Position numbers and translations under genes: made by a program
In this document: positions 34,201 through 44,346 of the stretch, piece by piece
How the letters are laid out: the number at the start of each line of letters is the position of its first letter
Position numbering within the stretch: position 1 is the first letter of the stretch
Origin: Paraspadella gotoi
Lineage: Eukaryota; Chaetognatha
Reading direction: 5' to 3'
NCBI GenBank assembly: GCA_051294375.1
Contig: CM119265.1
Span: forward strand, 16,498,005-16,562,004
DNA: 64,000 nt
Notes under the pieces: generated by a model
What the model was told of the DNA's origin: nothing
Seen by the model: the letters and a program-made list of their open reading frames with translations, nothing else
Databases searched by the model: none

Positions 34201-36868
34201 CTTCTTCGAGAAGAGAGTCGGAGACTATCAGAAGGCGGGAGTTATGAACACGCGCGAAGATCAAGTCTTCACGCTGGAAGCTGATTTTTAAATCCAAGTT
34301 CGGGTTTATTTATTGTTTGTACTATGTAGTTAGTTTATTAGTTTTATGTACTTTTATGTACATATTTTTAATTCGATTTTTTTATTGTTTTAATATACCA
34401 GTTTTATACGTTTAACTACATTTGTTTTTATTCGCTGGTTAGTGATAGCACGTTTCTAACAACGAAGTTATTATTTAAATTCACGAGGAAATTTCCAACA
34501 TCGATTTACAAGTTTTTTAAGATTACGTATATAGGTAAAATCAAAAAGAGTGTTGGACTCAAATTTTTGAAGAATCACTGGAACGGTCAATATCTCCTAT
34601 TGGTAACTTGTTTCATAAAACATTGGTTTATATTCTAATTAATTTTAATTGATTATCATTGTTTTAATTTTTATTAACCCCTTTTCCTTTTATGCAGATC
34701 AAGTGATATTATTAGAATAGCTAGTGTTAGGGTTTTAAGAGTTTTTAAGAGGTTTCAATCGTTTTAATCCGTGTGTCGTTTTATATTCGATTTTATTCGA
34801 ATACAAGGTTGATTCAGTACAATCATCATCAATTAACAAACAAACAGAGTAAGTCTGAGCAAACAAAAAACATTATAAAATAGAGAGAAAAAACAGTTAA
34901 TTAAATAAAATTAATTAATTAAAATTTAAACAATTAAAAAAATTAAAAAACAAGTTTCTGAAGAACATTATTTTTCATTGTATGTATCTTTGAGAAAGGT
35001 TTTCTTACGATTATTAAAAATTGTAGATAGGTCGTGGTATCCAAACATACTCTTAAGTTCTCTCACACTTTCCCATCGATTATATCCAAAAATCCTTCGG
35101 ACACCATCATTTACAGCAACATTAAGTCTGTTGATATTACGTACGGAAATTTATATTAGGCCCACTCTTAATCGCTTGATTAGTGCTGCAGGTTATGAAG
35201 CATATCATTATTTCTTTGAACCACTGACAAACATTAAGCCGTTCTATGCCGTATCAAGGTGAGCCATCCTACAAAAATTACAGCTCATTAAGATGAAAGG
35301 GAGAAAGGCAAACCTTTTTTATTATTTTTTAAGAAACGGTTATCATTAGCTTAGGAAAGGAGAAAACTCATGGGGAGCTCTGTTTTTTCCATCTTCTTAA
35401 AAACAAAAAGAAGAGCTAATTTGTAAACATTTCATTAGTTTAATCTGGTATGGTCAACATTAACTTAGCATTTATGACAATTAACTGACAAAAAAACTGG
35501 TTAAACTGAAAATAAATTAACATCTCACTTACCCGAAGACAAAATCATTCGCGAGACAGGGGTAGACCAAGTGTCAGGATTCAACTTGCTATCGCTAATT
35601 TCTTGAAAATGTTCTGTAAATCTGTAAACATTAAAAAAACACTTGAAATTCAGAGTCCCATTGTTAAAAAATAAATCGTTGCTCGAAATAATTTAAACTC
35701 TTTAATTCCAACAACTCGACGAAAGAAAGGATTTCATAAAATGAATAGAGATTTAATTGTAGTAATCTTCTTAAAGTGGAGGAGAAATTAAGCTCCCTAA
35801 TTACCTATGCTCGGGATGTGGAGGCTTTTGGTCCTTGAGAAGCACCGGCGTCGGCAGCGGGTCGTCCTTTTTCTTTGACATCGCCAAACGGATTCTTCTC
35901 CGCATAACCCATCTAAATTTGCCGCTCAACAACTGGTCCAAAGCCTTTTCCAAAGCATTAGTGTATCGCTTGGGCAAGCAAAGGTGACCTTCGCTCCGAG
36001 TAGGATCTTTAAAAAAATTTCAAAAAGGGATTTTATAAAAAGTTTGTGGCCCAAATATTTTCTTATGTACCGACCGGTATTGATGCCGATGACGGGCTTG
36101 CTCCGGCACAAAACTTTATTGGCGGCCAACAAAAAGATTCCGTCGCCGCCGGCCGTGAGAACGACGTCGGCGTCGTCGATCGCCTCCGACTCGTAGTCGC
36201 CCATTTCCACGATAGAACACGAAATTCCGCGAGATCTGATGTGAATGCCGAAGAATCATTATCTCCACACTGCCAAAGAAATCGATTGCAGTAACATCTA
36301 AGCAAATTGAATAATAAAGTTAACACCAACCGCAACGTCTCCGAAATTCTGTCAACGTTTGTGAGGTGAACGTCGTGACGATTAATCAAAGACCGGAAAT
36401 CCGATCCACGCGACGCCAGAATCCGCTCTAATTCGAAGTCGTCAACTCCCGGCGCCAACGACTTCTCGTACTCGTAGCGGGACATTTTCTGAGGAGGTCA
36501 AAAATAAATTTCGGGGAAATGAAACGATAAAGCTTTGCAGATTTGTATTGATAGAAAAGGATTGAAAAAGACAGAAATCGTACCTTAAGAAGGAGAGCTT
36601 TGTTGATATGTAAAGGCTGAGCTGTCGCGTCGCTATCGGCCGCGCTGCATTTTGTTTGAGCAACCGTCGAATTTTGCATGAGATCATTGAAATTACGAAT
36701 GTTTGCGCACAAAAGGGGAATTTTGCTCGTTTGGGTCCCAATATTCGGAGGTCTTTTTCTCTTACACAGAGTTCGAAACCTCCATCCGAATCTTGACGCG
36801 GGAATCATTGTGAAACTAGTTCGAACGATCACATTATATAAGTCCTGGAATGCGTGAAATGAAGGCAT
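28297..36868 (-). CDS. NADK2: NADK2, mitochondrial NAD kinase
   Basis: NADK2 phosphorylates NAD to NADP in mitochondria. Eight exons join in phase: 36868-36584, 36488-36331, 36235-36075, 36006-35805, 35621-35533, 29008-28850, 28787-28559 and 28468-28297 (about 484 aa; human 442). The first exon is Arg-rich and lacks acids near the start ([18 protein letters not shown]), consistent with mitochondrial targeting. The kinase GGDG motif is seen in [17 protein letters not shown], followed by [19 protein letters not shown] split over two exons. C-terminal blocks are [43 protein letters not shown] and [14 protein letters not shown]. Intron 5 (29009-35532, 6.5 kb) is much longer than any other here and contains RRM2 on the other strand. 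The start is 50 nt beyond the COG2 stop. Confidence 0.95.
29475..30275. mobile_element. AT-rich DNA element, family E
   Basis: Ends TAGTAGGGGGAGACTAACTC (29477-) and, inverted, TTTAGTAGGGCAAGATAGGG (complement of 30253-30273) share TAGTAGGG. The interior includes (ATC)n near 29773-29790. About 430 bp (29475-29900) is clearly similar in inverted orientation to 2230-2680. Shared words include TGATGGATTCTGA, GAATTATACTTTGTG and TAAATTTTCGTTTGAGC. It lies in NADK2 intron 5. No transposase frame is seen. Confidence 0.6.
30404..30817 (-). CDS. Small hypothetical protein nested in the NADK2 intron
   Basis: Two exons (30817-30518 and 30466-30404) join in phase at GAG|GTGACT and CTTGACAG to give 120 aa. 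It starts [18 protein letters not shown] with a CC-x2-C group that could bind a metal, and ends EDQMLPAI. The middle is basic, with [17 protein letters not shown] and [17 protein letters not shown]. The ATG context is good (AACCCATGGC). The GC content is higher than the surrounding intron, which supports coding. I do not recognise the family. It has the same strand as NADK2, so an alternative NADK2 exon set is possible but the phases do not fit. Confidence 0.5.
30860..32200. other. Intron stretch without a recognisable gene
   Basis: This AT-rich part of NADK2 intron 5 lies between the small hypothetical gene and the RRM2 promoter. It contains (GTA)n/(TCGTC)n-like short runs near 30912-30990. 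The frame 31008-31274 on the minus strand is not protein-like. Nothing else was seen. Confidence 0.5.
32203..32584 (+). promoter_or_regulatory. RRM2 promoter region with CCAAT and E2F-like sites
   Basis: Upstream of the RRM2 ATG are TTTCCCCGCG (32234-32243), a CCAAT box in GCAGCCAATCAAAG (32301-32305), and TTCGCGCGCC (32356-32365). E2F and NF-Y sites drive S-phase expression of R2 genes in animals. The sites are seen here; their use is inferred. The GC content rises sharply from the surrounding intron. Confidence 0.5.
32585..34291 (+). CDS. RRM2: Ribonucleotide reductase small subunit R2
   Basis: R2 holds the di-iron centre and tyrosyl radical needed to make deoxyribonucleotides. Six exons join in phase: 32585-32697, 32882-33134, 33216-33459, 33575-33730, 33807-34011 and 34087-34291 (391 aa; human 389). 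Near-invariant blocks are [75 protein letters not shown] (with the radical tyrosine), [20 protein letters not shown] and [16 protein letters not shown]. The C-terminal FTLEADF is the peptide that docks on the large subunit. The N-terminus has a basic Ser/Pro segment ([12 protein letters not shown]) but no KEN degron that I can see. The whole gene sits inside NADK2 intron 5 on the opposite strand. Confidence 0.98.
34292..34975. other. RRM2 3' flank, no gene seen
   Basis: AT-rich sequence after the RRM2 stop, with several ATG-poor T-rich runs and candidate AATAAA-like signals further on. No coding or RNA gene was recognised. Confidence 0.5.
34981..35260 (-). pseudogene. Non-LTR retrotransposon reverse-transcriptase fragment
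   Basis: On the minus strand, 35126-34998 reads [19 protein letters not shown], then [15 protein letters not shown]. This is the C-terminal 'AYN...RRIFG...RWxSxR' region of LINE-type reverse-transcriptase polyproteins. Upstream in the same direction the frame contains stop codons. It is a short, dead remnant inside NADK2 intron 5. Confidence 0.75.
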
Positions 36869-36918
36869 CGAGAATGTGTGACTAGATTATTACATAATAT
36901 GAAATCATTTATCAAATA

Positions 36919-39900
36919 TCAGAATCCAGACTCAGTGGCCACCATTTCCGCGAGTCCCGCCGTGGCTTCCACCACCAAAGCTTTTAAGTTGAGAAAATGT
37001 TCCAGACTTTCCGGATCAATATCGAAAGACATTTTGATGAGCTCCCCGAGCGCCCTCACGTCTAAAGACAGTTGGAGCCGGATCTTGTCGTCGTCGGAGA
37101 CAGCCTCGACACTCGAGCCGGTGGTGGCGGAGGCCCCACCGCCCCTGGCTTTTTTTAGCCGCTTCAAAGATTCCTCCATTTTCTGGACGGAAGTGAGAAC
37201 GTCGGCGACGTGGCGCGAGTAGAGGGCGACGATCTGAGCCAAAACTCGAGCAACGATGATCTTTTTAGTCGCTTCAACGGCCGAAGTTTTTGCGCCGAAT
37301 CCCTCCAGCGGCTCCAGCATGGCACCAACGTAAGGGGAGGCTTTTGACGGCGCCTCTCTGTTGGTCTTGCGGTACTTACGTGGAACGTCATTAACTTGCC
37401 GCACAACAGAGGACGATTGAAGAAAAAGAATGCCTATTAAAAGGGTAAAAAAAGGGTCAAACAAATTTGTCATAAAAAAAGGGGGAAAATGGAAATTCAC
37501 TCACCGACGACGAACTCGACAAAAGGTTCAAGTTTAGCATCCATTTTTTTACACGATGAATCGAGACATCGAAACAAAGCCGCGCGGTCCGAAAAACCGG
37601 CGCCACGAACCCGCGGCCAGACACTCGACTCAAAAAGCGCCGTCATTGAGTCGCGGACGACACCGACGTCGGATATGAGGTCAACAACGAGCTCTAACTT
37701 GGATTCGTGATTCAGATCCGAAGGAGAGGATTGGGCGGAAGAGGATGGATTAGAAGAGGAAGAAGGGGCGCTATTGGGCGAGGGCCCGATGCTCTTCTCG
37801 ACCTTCGATTCCTTGAGATCAAGAGAAGACATCAATTCATCCATCCACTTTCCGTAACGCGACAGCAGCTGAAGAGTCAGTTTCCAAAACTTGGGCAACA
37901 GCGGGTCCAAGAAGACGGAAGGGATCCAGCAAACGTTTAGGCAAGCCAGCAGCACCGACGTTGACTTAAGTTGAGCCTGGGGAAAGATAGGTAACTAAGA
38001 TTCATTCGACTATTATCTTAAATTTAAAAAAGAAAATACAAAAAATGGGAAATTTACCGGCGAGTTGAACTCTTCAGTCTTTTTCCAACCGTCTAGTAGC
38101 GCAGTTTCGAAAGTTCCGGCAATCTCTTGAAACCGAATTTGAAAATAGACGGGCAAATTCCATTTCGAGAGAAAGGTGACGTGGGACGCGTGACTGCGCA
38201 GTCTTTTCACACTCGCTTGCGAGGCGCAAAGACCTAAAGCCAAAACAAGGTTACTTCAAATAAATACGAGATGGGAAAATTGTAAAATTAGATAGAAACG
38301 TCTACCTTCTAAACGCTCGAGAAAGGAAACGGTGACGGAATAGTTAGCGTGAAACTGATCCGGATTTCCGGGGCTAAATATGTTCTGAACTTTGGTCGTC
38401 AACAGACGTGCCACTTCCGGCCAAACGGATCCCGTCATGAAGTCGTATCCGCGCAAAATTGCTTCGTTTCCTGTTTGTGTGTGTGTGTGTGTGAGAGAGA
38501 GAGTGAAAGCCCATGAAAAATAAGTCAAGATTAAACCGTTCGAAACTCACCCGCTCTGCCCTCGGTGGCTTGACTTGAACTTACGAGATCCTTAACAGTA
38601 GAGAGGCAATCTGGTACAAATGCCAGTATCCTCGCGTAGAGAGATGTTAAAATCTTCCGAGAAAAAACATGTAAGTCATGCAATTTTTAACAAAATTTAC
38701 ATTGCGAAAGAAAAAAACCAATTAGACATACTTCCGATGTAGTCCTTCCCGCCCCGCTGGCGTATTCGTCAAAGATCGCTGAGAGTCCGGGGGTGACCTG
38801 ACTACGACGAAATATGTCCTCCGCGTCGCCTATTTTATCCATGATGACGAAGATTCTTAGTGATTGCCTAAAAATAATACATAATACAATGAAGGAAAAT
38901 AAAATGATCCAGGAAACTTTTTTTTATATTTTAATTATAAAATAAAAAATAAAAATTAGATATTAAAAAACTTTGGCTTTTTGTTATTCACATGAAACGA
39001 GTCATTTATATACAACAAAAAATTCACTTGCTGATGAAGACTCGTACCACTAAGAGTCGAAACATGAAAAGAAAACATGAAAAGAACTAAAAATTGCTGT
39101 TCCAACGAATTTTTCGTTTCATGTCTAAACAAAAATCTTAAAAGTATTGTGATCTCGCCAGACGTTACTATCATATAAAATTAATGAAAAAATCTTAAAA
39201 GTAAAAGGATCCATTGCTCATATATCATATATCAATTATTCAATATATCAAAATATCAATATTTACAAAAAAATTGATGAGATGGTAATGAATGATTGAT
39301 TGATGCGATGATTACGACTGATTGATTGATGCAATGATTACAAATGATTGATTGATGCCATCATTACGAATGATTGATTGATGTAATAATGAATGATTGA
39401 TGTGATGATAACGAATGATTGATTGATATGATGATAACGAATGATTAATTGATATGATGATAACAAATGATTGATTGATTCGATAACGAATTATTTATAC
39501 GATAATAATGAATGATAATAATAATGAATAATAATAATAATAATGAATTATTACGCTCCAACAATAATAACGAACTATTGAAGTAATGATAAATTATTGA
39601 TGCGACGATAATGAATTATTGATGCGATGACAAAGAATCATTGATGGGAAAATGTATAAAAAATTTAATGAATGTATAAAACGAAATGAAATTAATTTAA
39701 TGAAATGATTGAATAAAATAAATAAATAAATAAATGATTTGAATGAATGAATGAAATATAATGAATGAATTAAATTTAAATTTATTAAATTAAATTAATA
39801 AATTAATAAATAAAAGAATTAAGATAAATAAATAACATCAAATAAATAAATTTAAAAGTATTAACTGAATTAATTAAATTGAACAAATTTAATTAATTAA

Positions 39901-42355
39901 AAAAATTGAGATAAAAAAAGAGAGAGAACAAAAAGATAAAAAAACCGGTTTTGTAATTGTAAAAGGGAAAGCGATATATATTTAAAAAAATATAAACCGT
40001 ATTTATAACAGAGGGATATCTAATACTTAAGGGAGTGGTCTTTTCATTTAATTGAAACATTCTTTGAAATATTATACCACTTCATTGTAGGAAAGCCAGG
40101 TACTCTGGGAATGAATAAATGAACTTGTGAGAAAGTCTTGATTGAAAGTTTGCAGGGACCTGCTAACTTATTAGCTTGTAAGATTGATGGAGGCCTTAAA
40201 CTATCAAAACCTGTCCAAAGTCAGGGGCAAGATAGCCTATTTATTAAATAAATAAATAATTTGGTTATACCAATTTTAAAATTTTTTTATGCTATATTCT
40301 AATTTGCATATTACAGTTAATCATAATGTAAAGAAATATAAATATAATAAAAAACATTATTTTTAAAAATCTTGATGATGAGAAGCCATAAGCCATAAGT
40401 CCATATCTAAATTTTTGACTTCCTACAAATGTATACTTTTAAAATATCTATTTGTAAAAGTGTTACAACGACGATGATGTCACTAAGAAGCAAAAGTAAA
40501 CCTTAATATCGCCCAAGAAGGGCCTAAGCCCGTCAAGCGAGACAAAAGATATAATAGTACTATGAAAAAAATTTTTTTTTTATTTTATTTTTTACCTACA
40601 GGGATTCTATTTTCTCACCTTAGCCGTTCTGTTTCATTAGACTCTAAACAAGCCTCGAGCATCGAGGCGGCTTTTTTCGTCAAAGAATCGCCCAACACAT
40701 CGACGGTGGACCGCCTCTCCTTCAAAAAAACCAAGGCTTCAACTCCCTTTCGGTCAAACTTGAGATCAAGTTGTAACGTGACCCACTGATGGGCAGCTTG
40801 TTCCACTACGTCCCCATAATTAGCATCGCTAAAAATTTAAAGACAAAAAAATTTATTAGGATCTTTTTGGTTACCTTAAATGCCTACGCCAGATAAAGCG
40901 TGGGAACAAAACGCCAAGTATTCGGTGGCAATAAGCATTCTCGATAAAATTATCACAATAGAATATTTATTCTATTGGGAGTTACTATTCTATTGTGAGT
41001 GGCAGTGCTGCCTTAAAATATTTTCATTAATCAACGTTAAATATTTACTTTTGCCTTGAATTGCATTATTTTTAACCTCAATGTTACCGCAGAATTTTGT
41101 TTTTGTTTAAAAATGTTAGAGTTTGTTTCATTAACGTTTTATTTATTTACTTATTTTAACATTTGTTTTTTCTAAATTTGTTTTGGTTAGTCATTTTATA
41201 AATTGTTTTAGTTTTTTTTTTTTTTAGGGTTTTTGTTTTTATAGTTGAAACTGAATTTAACTTTTGTTTTTACGATGTCTTCCGAATTAGTTTTTAACAT
41301 TTTATTGATGTTACCATTTTACTGGCGTTAGTTTCTGAATTAGTTTTTAACGTTTTATTATTGTTTCTACTTTGCTGACGTTATCGTCTTTTGTTTTTGT
41401 TATATTTTTTTTTCTCAGTTTCGTTATTATTCGTTACTTATTTTACAATACGTTTTTTATTGGTTTTATTAAAATTGTTTTTTTTATATTACTATTGTAA
41501 GGGATGATTAATTGATTATTAAATAATCATATTAAATAATAATAATCATAATGATCATATTAAATAATCATCCCTTACACTATAAAAAAATTTTTAAGAC
41601 CCACAAAAAAAAGCTAATTTCCAATTAACAAAATCAAAATTACTTTGAATTTCTTCGGCCGACATACCTTCTGACGCCAGACGGACCAAGAAGAAATTGT
41701 AGCTTTTTAATTCGCTCTTCAATGGTCAGAAATCGTTGGAGAAGCCGGCGTTTTTCCCTGAGGCCATTTCTCTCGGATATAGCATCGTTCAATTTCTATG
41801 ATAAAAAAAAAAAGAAAAACTGCGGAGATTGTCACTAACCCAGAAAATCTCCAATTCACGAAAACACGACTCGTGGACTCACCTCGAGCGCCTCCTTAAT
41901 CTTGGACTGCACCTTCGAGACGTCACTTTTTATAGTGACGAGCGGACGGGAAAGATCGTCGATGGCAGAATCCAGGCCAACGAGATTAGAGGATAAGCTG
42001 ACGAAATCTTGGTAGTCTCTGTTAATTAAGTCGAACATGGAAGTTTCTAAAACGTCCAGGTAAAGGCTCAGGTCTTCTTTGAGGGTTTCCAGCGGAACCC
42101 CGGCCCGGCGATGTTTCGCAATGAAGTCGTCGACGCGAAATTGGGCATTGGCGAAATCGTCCTTGTCGAAGGAGAGCGTCGACGGGCCACTATTAAATTT
42201 AAGCAAAATAATCGATTCTAAAAGGGCTTCAAATATGAGTAACTCGGAAGTAACAAAAATAGAGCGACTTACTTTGGGAGTTGTATTTGCGCCGACGCGG
42301 CGTCTCGTGATTCAGCTTCGGCCATCCGAACGAACTCGGGCACGATCGGCGCCAT
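36919..42355 (-). CDS. COG2: COG2, conserved oligomeric Golgi complex subunit
   Basis: COG2 belongs to lobe A of the COG tether for retrograde vesicles within the Golgi. Ten exons are visible: 42355-42273, 42189-41883, 41795-41668, 40828-40619, about 38868-38733, 38655-38551, 38470-38307, 38235-38056, 37977-37503 and 37433-36919. The N-terminus gives TLSFDKDDFANAQFRVDDF, LKEDLSLYLDVLETSM and FVSLSSNLVGLDSAIDDLS. The middle gives GYDFMTGSVWPEVARLL, FSPGNPDQFHANYSVTVSFL and FLSKWNLPVYFQIRFQEIAG. The C-terminus gives TNREAPSKASPYV, VQKMEESLKRLKKARGG and SDDDKIRLQLSLDVRALGE. Order and spacing match human COG2 (738 aa). Intron 4 (38869-40618) holds microsatellite-like DNA and repeats. Confidence 0.96.
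39027..39066 (+). ncRNA. Hammerhead-like hairpin, copy 2 (COG2 intron 4)
   Basis: CTGATGA (39031-39037), stem GACTC/GAGTC and GAAAC (39059-39063) repeat the arrangement at 5130-5160 with a compensated stem. The flanks also resemble the first copy (ACATG after the core, then an AAAATTG-type word). Similar motifs occur at the ends of some Penelope-like and other retroelements; that origin is an inference. Confidence 0.45.
39250..39960. repeat. Degenerate tandem repeat tract (TGATTGATGCGATGAT units, then TAAA-rich)
   Basis: About 16 diverged units of roughly 20-27 bp built on ATGATTGATTGATG(C/T)GATGAT span 39280-39650. They run into (AAT)n at 39510-39550 and (AAAT)n/(GAAT)n at 39715-39900. This is slippage-type sequence in COG2 intron 4, with no coding content. 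Confidence 0.85.
40022..40277 (+). repeat. Dispersed repeat family A, copy 3
   Basis: It runs from TAATACTTAAGGGAGTGGTC to GGTTATACCAATTTT and is closely similar to copies 1 and 2 over the whole length. It sits in COG2 intron 4. Confidence 0.85.
40980..41460. repeat. T-rich tract with 53-bp tandem duplication
   Basis: The block GAATTAGTTTTTAACATTTTATT, continuing to TTTGCTGGCGTTA-like sequence, occurs twice at about 41284 and 41337. ATTCTATTG is repeated at 40960-41000. The rest is T-rich COG2 intron 3 with no gene seen. Confidence 0.6.
41496..41579. mobile_element. Short palindromic element, family C copy 2
   Basis: TGTAAGGGATGATTA at the left is inverted as TAATCATCCCTTACA at the right, so this 84-bp sequence is almost a perfect hairpin. 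The ends match the family C copies at 13023-13101 and 56017-56092. It lies in COG2 intron 3. Confidence 0.75.
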
Positions 42356-42837
42356 TAATACGCCGAAAATCGGGATATTTTAACACTGGAATCATATCAT
42401 GACAAAAGGCACATTAAAATCCGTATAAAAATAATCAAAGATTAACGAAAAATATCGTAAAATTTTTAAATGCAAAAAGTAATAGGAATTTAAGATTGGT
42501 GACTGACATGAAAGAGTTTTCTTTTAAGTAAAATTCACAAAAATCAATAATATTTTTTAAAAATATACTAAAGTCACGTCGCCAAATTTAAATAAAATGA
42601 TACATTATGCAAATAATACAATATGCAAATAATTTATTTGCAACTATCATGAGGCAAACACGGAAGTTTAAAAATTACATCAAATAAAAAAGGCACTCTT
42701 CAGTCTTCATATTTCACTACCAGACAGAATTATATGATTCAGGATTCAATCAGTCTTTCTCCTGAAAAAAAAACAAAAAAACAACAACAAAACCAAATAA
42801 AAACAAAAAACTGGTCCTGGAAAGTATCAAGGACAAT
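42356..42837. other. Spacer between COG2 start and the PHD/Myb gene
   Basis: These 482 nt of AT-rich sequence contain no recognisable gene. They must hold the 3' UTR of the Myb gene and any promoter or intercistronic signal for COG2. Confidence 0.5.
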
Positions 42838-44190
42838 TCACCAAAGATTTTTCATCTTCAACTGTTTGTATTTATCGCGAATATGATATTTGGTCCTTAG
42901 AGGATGAAATTGATCTTTGTACTTGTCGTAAATATTTTTCCATTGTCCGGGACCGATGTCGGAGACGGCCTTCTTTAGTAATTTGATCTCCTCTTCGGAC
43001 CAGGGAAGGGGCGAGGCTTTGGTGTAACCGGACTTCGGCGGATACGGCGCCACTGGACGAGAATCGGTTCGGCCACGCGTCAAATGGACGCCCCTCTCGG
43101 CGATAGTCGCGATAGTTTGTTTCGCCAAGGCTAGATCACTGCTACACCTATTTAACTGGCGCTCGAGGCGATAGATCTTTTGATCGCGACGTTGACGAAC
43201 GATTTTGAGGCGTCGTATTTCGTTTGCGGCGGCTTTCAGTTTGGACTGCAGAACCTCGGAAGAGTCCTCATGTTCAGGCAGGTACTCAGATTCGTCGAGG
43301 TCCATGTGATCTGGTTCTGGAGCCGCGACTTCGGAAGCGTCCGCGTCGAAGACGCTGGGATCTTCTGCGTTGGCTTCCATCTCAAAGTCTACATCGCAAT
43401 CTCCGGGAGCTGAGGCACCGTTGGCGTTTGTGAAGGCAATGCTATTTGCGGCTACGAGGGAACTGCTCTGGCGAAACTGAATCTCTATTGACTTAGCATT
43501 TGACATCCTGGCGAAGCATTCCAGCTTCGCTGCGGGATGTCCCATGTTTGTCGTCGTTTTCGAAGTCGGCAGTTTCGGCGTCGCCGGGGCCGCAGGTTGC
43601 GAAGTCGAACGATGATGAGTCGCTTCCGTGGTTTCGCTTACATGTTCTCCCACAATGTCATGGTACCCTGGGGACCGGGGGTCTTTTTCTAAATGGCTTC
43701 GTACTCCACTCTTTAGCCTCCATATTCGATTCTTTATGCATCGCTTTGTGAGTTCCAACTCGCAGAGAAAACAACGCCACTGATCCGACGTTGTCGGCGT
43801 CGAGCCGCAGCGCCGACAAAAGGCGTGACAGCACGAGGCGCACGTTACCGGAGCGTCTTCATAGTCGCACGTATTACAGACTCGTTCGTCGGCGGAAGAT
43901 TCTTCTTTGAGATTTTTGTCCACGATACGAGATGTATGACGGGGGTCATTGGGCTCTTTGACACTGGGAGATGATCCAGAAACATTTTCGACGGACTGAA
44001 ATTGCGAAATCATGGAAGTTAATTCAAGCTGTGAAGAATACTCTGGAGACCTCGAATCCTCGATACTCTCGTTGCTTACATCCTCGTTTTCGTTCTCGTC
44101 TCTCTTCTTCGTATTCAAGTTAGAGTCGACCGGACTATGAGTTTTTCCGTCTTGAACGACATTTCGAAAGTTTTCGAAGAGATTCAACAT
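42838..44190 (-). CDS. Zinc-finger (PHD/RING-like) plus C-terminal telobox-type Myb protein
   Basis: Intronless, 450 aa. A compact zinc cluster lies near residues 105-150 (VCNTCDYEDAPVTCASC, FCRRCG, WRCFLCEL), resembling a PHD/ADD-like or variant RING finger. Residues about 310-375 form a basic coiled coil (LKAAANEIRRLKIVRQRRDQ). The last 60 residues are a Myb/SANT domain (LPWSEEEIKLLKKAVSDIG, QWKNIYDKY, RTKYHIRDKYKQLK). The third helix has the form of the telobox seen in TRF/TBF telomere-binding proteins. A zinc finger, coiled coil and C-terminal single Myb is an arrangement I do not know as a named family. It might be a telomere or chromatin protein, but the function is not established. Confidence 0.7.
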   Translation of the reverse strand: MLNLFENFRNVVQDGKTHSPVDSNLNTKKRDENENEDVSNESIEDSRSPEYSSQLELTSMISQFQSVENVSGSSPSVKEPNDPRHTSRIVDKNLKEESSADERVCNTCDYEDAPVTCASCCHAFCRRCGSTPTTSDQWRCFLCELELTKRCIKNRIWRLKSGVRSHLEKDPRSPGYHDIVGEHVSETTEATHHRSTSQPAAPATPKLPTSKTTTNMGHPAAKLECFARMSNAKSIEIQFRQSSSLVAANSIAFTNANGASAPGDCDVDFEMEANAEDPSVFDADASEVAAPEPDHMDLDESEYLPEHEDSSEVLQSKLKAAANEIRRLKIVRQRRDQKIYRLERQLNRCSSDLALAKQTIATIAERGVHLTRGRTDSRPVAPYPPKSGYTKASPLPWSEEEIKLLKKAVSDIGPGQWKNIYDKYKDQFHPLRTKYHIRDKYKQLKMKNLW

Positions 44191-44346
44191 GTTTTACTTT
44201 TAAAGACTAACTTAGTACTATGTTTTTGGTCGAGGAAGTAAGCCTTTACTGGCGAAACAAACAAATATAACCGAATAAGTAAAACCAAAAAATAAAATAA
44301 ATTGGGAAAACAAGACATTAACAGTCTACTCCTAAATTTTAGCGAG

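Noticed and set aside
34978-35262. 94-codon plus-strand frame taken at first as a small gene
   Set aside because: The opposite strand carries a recognisable reverse-transcriptase fragment, so this frame is its antisense shadow.
29009-35532. Two separate NADK2-related genes rather than one with a long intron
   Set aside because: The two halves cover complementary, non-overlapping parts of the family, and the splice phases match at TCG G|AT; one gene is simpler.
38470-38510. (GT)n(GA)n run next to a COG2 exon as a special splice signal
   Set aside because: It is an ordinary dinucleotide microsatellite in intron sequence; the acceptor itself (CACACAAACAG) is just beside it.
39255-39660. CRISPR-like array suggested by short repeats with spacers
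   Set aside because: The units diverge gradually and the spacers are the same A/T words; it is a eukaryotic intronic satellite.
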